Below are positions 1 to 6,020 of a stretch of DNA of 32,451 bases, one piece after another. A program made the translations under genes and the position numbers. The stretch covers positions 1 to 32,451 of the forward strand of contig CANNMD010000009.1 in NCBI GenBank assembly GCA_947505655.1. Direction: 5' to 3'. The stretch comes from Acidimicrobiaceae bacterium (GTDB lineage: Bacteria; Actinomycetota; Acidimicrobiia; Acidimicrobiales; Ilumatobacteraceae). The notes below the pieces were generated by a model. It was not told the origin of the DNA. It saw only the letters and a list, made by a program, of their open reading frames with translations, and searched no databases. Numbering within the stretch: the stretch's first letter is position 1; the number at the start of each line of letters is the position of its first letter.

Positions 1-1112
1 AGCACCGTGCGCTGCGTTCTCAGATCACCGGTATCACGGCGTTCGACACTCCAACAATCGGCGAACCCGACGAGCGTCTCGTGCCCTCAAACGAGATCCT
101 CACGCAAGAAGAGATCAGCCGTGGCTTGCCTGTGCCCGCACGGCAGTACGCAATGATCGACACTGCGTTGCGGCGCGCTCAAGGCCTCTCTGCCGCAGAG
201 CACATCAGCCTGCTCGCCGACCTATGGAGCAACTTCAGCGCTGTTGCCACCGCCAACCCCGATGCATGGACTCGCGCTCAGGTCGATCGCGACACGTTGG
301 TCAATCCCACTGCGGCGAACCAAATGCTCGCATGGCCCTATACAAAGCTGCACTGCTCGCAGTGGAACGTCGATCAGGCAGCGGGTCTCATCATCTGCAG
401 CGCGTCCACCGCCGAAGAACTCGGGATTGCCCGAGACCGCTGGGTCTTCGCCCATGCGGGTATCGAATCGAATCTGATGGTGCCGCTCACTCGCCGGTTG
501 CAGATGCATCGATCTCCGGCGGTTCACGCCGTAGGCCAGGCCGTGCAGCAGCACTGCAACGTGGCCCCGGCCGACATCGAGCACCTCGATATCTATAGCT
601 GCTTCCCCGCTGCCGTTCGCGTGCAACAAGATGAGCTCGGCATCGGCAACGACCGCCAACTCACTGTCACCGGCGGCATGACCTTCGCGGGCGGCCCGCT
701 GAACAACTACACCTTGCAAGCCACCGCAAAGATGGTGCAGGTGTTGCGCGCCAATCCGTCGGCTCGCGGACTGGTCACCAACGTGAGCGGCATGCTCACC
801 AAATACGGCGCAGCGGCGTGGTCGTGCTCACCGCCAGCACAGCCGTTTGCGGCGCTCGATGTAACCGCTGCTGCCACCGTTGCGACCCCAACGATCGAAG
901 TCGACAGCGACTACGCAGGCGAAGCCACCGTGGTCACCTACACCGCGGTGTTCGACAAGGGTCAACCGGTGCAAGGCATAGTGGTTGGCGAAACCGCCGA
1001 CGGCCGACGCGTCATTGCGTCGTCAAGCGACGCCACCATCGCGGCCGACATGGCCGCCAACGACTGGATCGATCGCTCGATTGAGGTCGACGGAGCGGCG
1101 CTGCTGGGCTGA
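1..1112 (+). CDS. Thiolase-like protein (acetyl-CoA acetyltransferase family), 5' end missing
   Basis: The reading frame is open from the window's left edge (codons in phase from base 3), so the N-terminus lies outside; about 370 C-terminal residues are present. The motifs DIYSCFP, TVTGGMTFAGGPLNNY and the following GMLTKYGAAAWS match the thiolase-like/SCP2-thiolase group annotated as acetyl-CoA acetyltransferase in mycobacteria. The last ~90 residues (from EVDSDYAGEATVVTYTAVF) resemble the extra C-terminal domain of type-1 thiolase-like proteins. It probably acts on acyl-CoA thioesters in the cytoplasm, but members of this group often lack classical thiolase activity, so the reaction is uncertain. 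It ends 15 bp before the convergent OsmC gene. Family is confident; substrate is unknown. Confidence 0.85.
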   Translation, partial: HRALRSQITGITAFDTPTIGEPDERLVPSNEILTQEEISRGLPVPARQYAMIDTALRRAQGLSAAEHISLLADLWSNFSAVATANPDAWTRAQVDRDTLVNPTAANQMLAWPYTKLHCSQWNVDQAAGLIICSASTAEELGIARDRWVFAHAGIESNLMVPLTRRLQMHRSPAVHAVGQAVQQHCNVAPADIEHLDIYSCFPAAVRVQQDELGIGNDRQLTVTGGMTFAGGPLNNYTLQATAKMVQVLRANPSARGLVTNVSGMLTKYGAAAWSCSPPAQPFAALDVTAAATVATPTIEVDSDYAGEATVVTYTAVFDKGQPVQGIVVGETADGRRVIASSSDATIAADMAANDWIDRSIEVDGAALLG

Positions 1113-1127
1113 GCTACGTTGAAATGC

Positions 1128-1637
1128 CTACGCGCGTGACGCCCTGCTGACGGCCAGTGTTGGGGGATGCGCCAAGGTCTGCAGCACCACGCAGTAACGC
1201 TCGGTGAGCCGAACGAGCGTGTCGAGCTGCTCGTCGGTCGCATCGGTGTCGAGATCGAATCTCATCCGAATGTCAACGAAACCGACCGGCGCATCCTTCG
1301 CCACGGCGAGGGTGCCTCTGAAATCGAGGTCACCCTCGGTGTGAACTTCGCCGCTGCGCACATCGATGCCAAGCGATGTGGCCACCGCACCAAGGGTGAC
1401 TCCAGCGCAGGCAGCCAACGCCTCAAGTAACATGTCTCCCGAGCAGAGCGACAATCCATCGCCGCCCGTTGCTGGGTGCAGACCAGCTGTCGCAATTGCC
1501 CGACCCGTGGCCACCGAGCAGGTGACGCCCTCACCAAGGGTTCCCCGAGCCGTCAACGTGAGCCGAGCGCTGCCCGGGTCGTCGCGGTACTGCTGCTTCA
1601 GGGGTTCTTGCTTCGCTCGAAGTGCGTTGATTTCCAT
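1128..1637 (-). CDS. OsmC family peroxiredoxin-like protein
   Basis: A 169-residue OsmC/Ohr-fold protein. OsmC proteins reduce organic hydroperoxides with a pair of cysteines. Here Cys77, in the helix LLEALAACAGVT, and Cys149, in ERYCVV, sit at the usual catalytic positions; Cys65 is extra. The frame is open further upstream to 1706. The ATG at 1637 is chosen because GAGGAGG lies just ahead of it on the minus strand and the product then starts MEINALRAKQ with a normal family length. It is divergent from the small secreted protein at 1784, and the 146-bp gap holds an element shared with another gene. A thiol-dependent detoxification role is inferred; no partner reductase is nearby. Confidence 0.85.
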   Translation of the reverse strand: MEINALRAKQEPLKQQYRDDPGSARLTLTARGTLGEGVTCSVATGRAIATAGLHPATGGDGLSLCSGDMLLEALAACAGVTLGAVATSLGIDVRSGEVHTEGDLDFRGTLAVAKDAPVGFVDIRMRFDLDTDATDEQLDTLVRLTERYCVVLQTLAHPPTLAVSRASRA

Positions 1638-1688
1638 ACGTGGCCTCCTCTTCGTCAATAGCTCATATGAGCGTAGATCAGCGCCAGG

Positions 1689-1750
1689 GCTAGGACCATT
1701 GGACACTGTTCTCTCACACTGTTTTGCTAGATAGTGGCACCGCTACTGGC
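1689..1750 (+). promoter_or_regulatory. Shared upstream element, copy 1
   Basis: Contains GCTAGGACCATTGGACACTGT (1689-1709) and AGTGGCAC (1733-1740), followed by CTACTGG. Both blocks recur upstream of the related secreted protein at 2226 (copy 2, 2127-2175). The two blocks start 44 bp apart here and 34 bp apart in copy 2. CACTGT occurs twice here (1704-1709 and 1717-1722). It is probably the promoter/operator of the 1784 gene, and could also act on the divergent OsmC gene. Confidence 0.55.
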
Positions 1751-1783
1751 ATTTCAGTAGCTGCACACCTACGAGGGACCGTA

Positions 1784-1984
1784 ATGAACACCAGAAAGTT
1801 AGTAGTAGTTGGCTGCCTCATGGCAGGAATGGGGATGGGCGCTATCGGCGCGCACTCGAGCTTTGCGGCTCGCGCAATCGTCGACGGAGCAATTCGGCGC
1901 AGTATCAACACCGGCGGAGTCAACGGCGGCGGAGTCAACGGCGGCGGCGGCAAAGTGCCCAAGATTGTGGTGGCGAAGCCGTGA
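1784..1984 (+). CDS. Small secreted Gly-rich protein, mini-paralogue of the 2226 gene
   Basis: A 66-residue protein of unknown function. It has a signal peptide (basic MNTRK, then hydrophobic residues 6-23, ending near SSFAA) and a short mature part with GGVNGGGVNGGGGK. The segment SSFAARAIVDG (about 25-35) followed by a Gly run and Lys closely matches SSFAGKGIIDG plus Gly run plus Lys at the start of the next gene, so the two are paralogous at their N-termini. The ATG at 1784 is preceded by GAGG at a good distance; the frame extends to 1724 but without a ribosome site. It is probably exported. It looks like either a stripped-down copy or an independent short family member. Confidence 0.65.
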   Translation: MNTRKLVVVGCLMAGMGMGAIGAHSSFAARAIVDGAIRRSINTGGVNGGGVNGGGGKVPKIVVAKP

Positions 1985-2067
1985 TGATCGCAAACCCTCT
2001 GGACGGTTGCAGTTTCTCAGCAACGGCCGCCGCCCAGATCAGTGGCTTGCCAGCATTGCCGACATCA

Positions 2068-2088
2068 CACCAGCTCACTGGTGGTTTT
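2068..2088 (+). terminator. Intrinsic terminator candidate after the 1784 gene
   Basis: Perfect 6-bp stem CACCAG / CTGGTG with loop CTCA, followed by GTTTT. It lies 84 bp after the stop codon of the small secreted protein and 39 bp before the second shared upstream element, so it would separate the two transcripts. The stem is short and the T-run brief. Confidence 0.45.
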
Positions 2089-2126
2089 GGGGCCTGGCCG
2101 ATGGTACTAGAGAAAGTCCAAAAAGA

Positions 2127-2175
2127 GCTAGGACCAATGTCCACTGTCGCTGGCAGAAGAAGTGGCACATACTGG
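2127..2175 (+). promoter_or_regulatory. Shared upstream element, copy 2
   Basis: GCTAGGACCAATGTCCACTGT (2127-2147) and AGTGGCACATACTGG (2161-2175) match copy 1 at 1689-1750. Here the first block contains the inverted repeat GGAC-CAAT-GTCC (2131-2142), which suggests a dimeric regulator. The block loosely resembles DosR/NarL-type palindromes, but that is only an inference. It lies about 50-100 bp upstream of the start at 2226. Confidence 0.55.
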
Positions 2176-2225
2176 AACGTGTTCCAGAGGTATCGGGGAT
2201 ACCGAGGAGAAATTAGGAGATGGTC

Positions 2226-3245
2226 ATGAGGATTCCGAATTGGGTATTGGCAAGCGCACTTGCCGCGGTTGTTGCGCTAGGTGCGGGATCTTCATTCGCC
2301 GGCAAAGGAATCATCGACGGCCTCACCGGCGGCGGCGGCGGTGGTGGCGGCGGCGGCAAAACCAGACCTGTCGAGCCGAAACCAAAGCCAGTGGCACCGA
2401 CCCCAACGCCGGTCGTGGCGCCGGCCAACTGCGCCGTGATCAGTACGGCGACGACCTCCAGCGGCTATTCCGGCATCAACGCCACGATTACCCTGAGCTT
2501 CTCGATCGCTGACAAGTGCGCCACGCCCTCTACTTGGAAAGTCAGCGTCGTCGATTCAAACGGCGCAACTCAATACACCGAGTCGAATACAACCGATGCC
2601 ATGTCTGTGGGCGCGGTCAACGTCGACACCTTGGAGTTCAGCGCAAAGTACAGCGTGAGCTTGACCGTCACCTCGAGCACCGGCACCCAGCTGGCGAAGA
2701 GCACGTTGAGCGTGTCGACCAAGAAGGCAAGAGACTTCTTGGCCTCAGCGCTACAAGATTTGAACAACGCCAACAACGTGTACCTCAGCGCCGCTGCAAC
2801 CGCTGCTAGCGCCGCAACCGCAGCGTCAAACGCTGCTGCTGACGCTGTGTACGCACACGATGTTGCCAACTGGGCCGTAGGTGCCGCCGCCGACGCTGCT
2901 ACTGCCGCCGACGCGGCGGCTGCTGCTGCCGCCGCTGCCGACGCTGCTGTTACTACTGCCGCCGACGCCGCTGCCGCAGCCCCAGACGACGCCGACCTCG
3001 CCGCCGCCTCAGTTGTTGCCGCTGCCGACGCTGCCGCAGCCGCCGACGCCTCAGCGACAGCCGCCGCAACCGCACAGCAGGCCGCGGACTACGCAACAAG
3101 CACCGCCATCGACGCTGCGGCCGCTGACTCAGCTGCTACGACGGCCGCAAGCGCTGCTGCTGCCGCCGACGCCGACGCTGCCGCAGCCCAGGCTGCACTG
3201 ACCGCAGCCCAGGCAGCGTACGACGGCCTCGCCGCCATCGCCTGA
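2226..3245 (+). CDS. Secreted protein with Gly/Pro linker, beta domain and long Ala-rich tail
   Basis: A 339-residue protein of unknown function. It starts with a signal peptide (MRIPNWVLASALAAVVALGA, cleavage near SSFA-G). Next come SFAGKGIIDG, a run of ten glycines, a KTRPVEPKPKPVAPTPTP linker, and a ~100-residue Ser/Thr-rich, probably beta-sandwich domain with two cysteines (about 69 and 98) that may form a disulfide. The final ~150 residues are mostly Ala, broken by Asp, Thr and Ser (AADAA, AAADADAAAAQ), predicting long helices. The ATG at 2226 is chosen for AGGAG six bases ahead; the ATG at 2220 is also possible, with GAGGAG ten bases ahead. A surface stalk, adhesin or ice/particle-binding role is imaginable but unsupported. 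Confidence 0.75.
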   Translation: MRIPNWVLASALAAVVALGAGSSFAGKGIIDGLTGGGGGGGGGGKTRPVEPKPKPVAPTPTPVVAPANCAVISTATTSSGYSGINATITLSFSIADKCATPSTWKVSVVDSNGATQYTESNTTDAMSVGAVNVDTLEFSAKYSVSLTVTSSTGTQLAKSTLSVSTKKARDFLASALQDLNNANNVYLSAAATAASAATAASNAAADAVYAHDVANWAVGAAADAATAADAAAAAAAAADAAVTTAADAAAAAPDDADLAAASVVAAADAAAAADASATAAATAQQAADYATSTAIDAAAADSAATTAASAAAAADADAAAAQAALTAAQAAYDGLAAIA

Positions 3246-3282
3246 GGTTGGTACCTCACCGCAGCGACAACACCCGTACCGC

Positions 3283-3288
3283 TACGGT
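3283..3288 (+). promoter_or_regulatory. Leaderless -10 element (TACGGT) for the CinA-like gene
   Basis: TACGGT ends 6 nt before the ATG at 3295 and there is no Shine-Dalgarno. It is overlapped by two inverted repeats, CCGTA-CCGC-TACGG (3274-3287) and CTCACCG (3255-3261) with CGGTGAG (3285-3291), which could be an operator. Confidence 0.5.
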
Positions 3289-3294
3289 GAGCAC

Positions 3295-3789
3295 ATGCTC
3301 ACACCAACACTGAACAGTCTCGCTCTACGTGCCGCACATCTCCTGCGAGCACGGGGCGAGACTGTTGCGTTAGCCGAGGGTTCTGCGGGAGGTCTCGTTT
3401 CGGCCTCGCTGCTCTCGCTTGCTGGCGCCTCGGCCTATTACCTCGGTGGCGTCGTGGTCTACACCGCAGCGGCACACCGAGCTTTCATCGCCGGCGCCGT
3501 CGACGTGCCGCCCGGCATGCGCGGCGCCACCGAGGCCTTCGCTCAGTACATCGCCCAATCGGCCCAGATCCGCCTCGGAGCCACGTGGGGCGTTGGCGAG
3601 GCGGGCGCTGCTGGCCCACCAAATCCGTATGGTGATCCGGCTGGCCACGTGTGGCTCGCAGTGACAGGCCCCGTGAACGCAACGCGGCATGTGCTCACCG
3701 GTTCCGATGTGCGCGTCGACAACATGATCGCCTTTGCCGAGGCAACCCTCGAACTCTTTGTCGACACGCTCGAGCAGGCCAGCGCCTAA
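3295..3789 (+). CDS. CinA C-terminal-domain protein, divergent
   Basis: A 164-residue stand-alone protein of the CinA C-terminal (PncC, NMN amidohydrolase) family. The conserved core is visible: VALAEGSAGGLVSASLLSLAGASAYYLGGVVVYT, and later WGVGEAGAAGPPNPYGDPAGHVWLAV. The family signature AESCTGG is here AEGSAGG (27-33), and the lysine that usually follows the YTNEA-type motif is replaced by His61. The protein may therefore have lost or changed NMN deamidase activity. It starts at an ATG with a leaderless-type promoter. It converges with the LLM oxidoreductase at 3805 (15-bp gap). Family membership is good; catalytic function is doubtful. Confidence 0.8.
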   Translation: MLTPTLNSLALRAAHLLRARGETVALAEGSAGGLVSASLLSLAGASAYYLGGVVVYTAAAHRAFIAGAVDVPPGMRGATEAFAQYIAQSAQIRLGATWGVGEAGAAGPPNPYGDPAGHVWLAVTGPVNATRHVLTGSDVRVDNMIAFAEATLELFVDTLEQASA

Positions 3790-3804
3790 CAAGACCGATG
3801 TCGG

Positions 3805-4782
3805 TCAGGTGCCAGCGAGGCGCTCGACCACCGGAGCGAATGCCTGCATCACTGTGTCGTTGATGGTGATATAGCTGATGCCGTATTGCTCGCGTCGGCG
3901 ATGCAACTCTTCGACGATTTCGTCGGTGGTTCCGAACAACGAGTGCGGGTGCTGCAACATTTGGTCGGCATCGAGACCAAACAACTTGCCGAACCCCTCG
4001 GCCGTCTGGCGGGCCGCTGGAGTGACGAAGGTGAAGTACGCGCCGATCTCGATTTCGTAATCGAGTGCTGTGCGGCCGACTGCTTCGGCGGCGTCGCGAA
4101 CCCATGCAACCTTGGCAGCGGTGCCTGCTGCGGTGCCGCTGTTGACTCCCGCTGGACCAATCTTGCCGCTGGCATTATTGAAGTTGAGGCTCACGATGTT
4201 TGCCTGCGTGGCGGCAAGACTCAACACGCGTTTCGAGCCGCCGCCAATCATGATCGGTGGATGCGGGGACTGCACGGTGGCGGGCACCTGCGAGAAGCCG
4301 TGCAGACTCACATGCTCGCCAGCGATATTCACTTCGCCGCCAGCGAACAAAGCTTTGATGGCTGCCACTGATTCGGCGAGTCGGGCGACGCGCTGCGGCG
4401 CTGGATCCATCTCGAGACCGATGGCTTCGTATTCGCCCTGCAACCAACCCGCACCAAGCCCAAGTTCGAGACGGCCCTCGCTGAAGAAATCGAGCGTGGC
4501 GGCTTCTTTGGCAAGCACTGCCAGCGGGCGATAGTCGATGCAGAACACGCGGCTACCGATGCGCAGCGTTGAAGTGGCCTCAGCGGCGACTGCCATTGCA
4601 GGCACCGCGGCGAGTCCCTGCACCGGATGGTTGGTGGCCGACAAGGCTGGACCGGGACCGATGTAATGATCGGCCAGGTGCAGCGCCGAGTAGCCGAGTG
4701 CCTCGGCCTCGCGGGCACGGTCGCGCCACTGCTTTGGCGTCTCGGCGCTGAACGACTGCACGCCGAAGCGAAACGCGTTCAT
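3805..4782 (-). CDS. LLM class F420-dependent oxidoreductase (TIGR03621/MSMEG_2516-like)
   Basis: A 325-residue luciferase-like monooxygenase-fold (TIM barrel) protein. N-terminal FRFGVQSFSAETPKQW, LGYSALHLADHY, and the central RLELGLGAGWLQGEYEAIGLEMDPAPQRVARL and PPIMIGGGSKRVL are typical of the F420-dependent LLM group with MSMEG_2516. Such enzymes transfer hydride from F420H2 (or FMN) to carbonyl or alkene substrates; the substrate here is unknown. Its ATG overlaps the stop of the upstream P450 by ATGA (4779-4782), so the two are almost certainly co-transcribed and translationally coupled. This suggests consecutive steps on the same lipid or terpenoid substrate. Confidence 0.88.
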   Translation of the reverse strand: MNAFRFGVQSFSAETPKQWRDRAREAEALGYSALHLADHYIGPGPALSATNHPVQGLAAVPAMAVAAEATSTLRIGSRVFCIDYRPLAVLAKEAATLDFFSEGRLELGLGAGWLQGEYEAIGLEMDPAPQRVARLAESVAAIKALFAGGEVNIAGEHVSLHGFSQVPATVQSPHPPIMIGGGSKRVLSLAATQANIVSLNFNNASGKIGPAGVNSGTAAGTAAKVAWVRDAAEAVGRTALDYEIEIGAYFTFVTPAARQTAEGFGKLFGLDADQMLQHPHSLFGTTDEIVEELHRRREQYGISYITINDTVMQAFAPVVERLAGT

Positions 4783-5969
4783 CGCGCCGTGAAACCGAGC
4801 TGAAAGCTGCGCACAGCGCGGGCGAAGATATTCGACTCAACGTCGGGTTCGGTGATGGGCCGAAGTTGCGTGATACGTGCCGACAGTTGTGTGAACAGCG
4901 AGTGCAGCGTTGCCCGAGCCAGGTTGTTGCCAACACACAGGTGCGTGCCGAAACCAAACGCGATCTGCGGATTCGGGTTGCGGCGAATGTTGAACTCGAA
5001 TGGATTCTCGAAAACTGCTTCGTCGCGGTTGGCCGACGGATACAGCAACACGATGCGATCACCGCGAGAGATCTTCGTGCCATTCAGTTCATCGTCGATT
5101 CCGGCACGACGGAACATGTTGTTGAGCGGCGTGACCCACCGCAACACTTCTTCAACGGCGAGCGGCACCAGCGAAGGGTCCGCAGCCATTGCCTCCCACT
5201 GCTCGGGGTTGTCGCAAAAGGCGCGCAGACCGTGGCTGATTGCCGTGCGCGTGGTCTCGGCCCCACCCGAAATGAACAGACCCACTTCGTGCACCATGGT
5301 GGCCGGAGGCAACGGCTGACCATCGATTTCTGCGTGCAACCACAGCGAGATCAAATCGTCGGCCGGGCACGTCATCTTCTCTTGTGCAATCTGGCCAAGG
5401 GCGCCAATGAACTCCATGTTGGCGTCAATGAAGTCGGTGAAGATGTGGCCATCGCGCTCGCGCATGTCGATGCGCATCAGCCGCTCGCTCCAACTCTTGA
5501 GTTCGCGCCACATCGTCTCGGGATAGCCCAGCAAACGACACGTGAGTCTGGCGGGCAGTTGGCCCGAGATCGCGTCGATGAGTTCGCATTCGCCGTCGTT
5601 GATGATGTTGTCGATGAGTTCGGCTACCAGCGCATCGATCTCGGCGCGGCGATCGCTGACAGCCGAGCGGGTGAACTTGTGCTGCACGAGCATGCGCTGC
5701 TGGCGATGCCGCGGATCGTCTTGAGCGATCATGTTGATCTCGTCGGGCGACCAGATAGCGCGATAGCCCTGGCCGCTGAGGTACACGCTGCTGCGCCGCT
5801 CAACCTCCATCAGATCGGCGTGACGGGTGATGCCCCACAAGCCGTTGCGATGGTCGCGATAGATCGGTTCGTTGGCGCGCATCCACGTATACGCGTCGTG
5901 TGGATTCGATCGGTAGAACTCTGGGTCGAGAAGATCGACCACCAAACGTTCGTTGCTCACAGCAGTCAT
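4779..5969 (-). CDS. Cytochrome P450 (CYP125/CYP142-like group)
   Basis: A complete 396-residue soluble bacterial P450. The heme-binding loop AFGFGTHLCVGNNLAR gives the proximal ligand Cys345. The I-helix oxygen-activation motif is GGAETTR (about 235-241). The K-helix ExxR is E274-R277 (EEVLRWVTPLNNMFRR). The GGxETTR helix and the TPxNNMFR segment recall actinobacterial CYP142/CYP125 steroid-side-chain hydroxylases, but substrate assignment from sequence alone is weak. It needs a ferredoxin and reductase, which are not encoded nearby. It is first in an operon with the LLM oxidoreductase. A near-consensus CAAGGT hexamer lies 7 nt before the ATG, suggesting a leaderless message. Confidence 0.92.
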   Translation of the reverse strand: MTAVSNERLVVDLLDPEFYRSNPHDAYTWMRANEPIYRDHRNGLWGITRHADLMEVERRSSVYLSGQGYRAIWSPDEINMIAQDDPRHRQQRMLVQHKFTRSAVSDRRAEIDALVAELIDNIINDGECELIDAISGQLPARLTCRLLGYPETMWRELKSWSERLMRIDMRERDGHIFTDFIDANMEFIGALGQIAQEKMTCPADDLISLWLHAEIDGQPLPPATMVHEVGLFISGGAETTRTAISHGLRAFCDNPEQWEAMAADPSLVPLAVEEVLRWVTPLNNMFRRAGIDDELNGTKISRGDRIVLLYPSANRDEAVFENPFEFNIRRNPNPQIAFGFGTHLCVGNNLARATLHSLFTQLSARITQLRPITEPDVESNIFARAVRSFQLGFTAR

Positions 5970-6020
5970 AGTCGCGACCTTGCCACGAAGGGTGCCTGCG
6001 GCGCCACACCTACCTGATGA

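Noticed and set aside
2006-2024. GTTGC / GCAAC inverted repeat after the small secreted protein
   Set aside because: A 5-bp stem with a 9-nt loop and no T-run; the hairpin at 2068 is a better terminator candidate.
2881-3201. Pro/Leu-rich open frame within the Ala-rich tail
   Set aside because: It is the shifted reading of GCN-GAC repeats and has no start signal or domain of its own.
3793-3806. GACCGATGTCGGTC palindrome between CinA-like and LLM genes
   Set aside because: The stem is at most 5-6 bp with a 2-4 nt loop and no T-run, too weak to call a terminator.
4866-6017. 383-residue open frame on the plus strand opposite the P450 gene
   Set aside because: It is antisense to a complete P450 with all motifs; its product has no recognisable domain and low-complexity, Arg/His-rich content typical of a GC-rich shadow frame.
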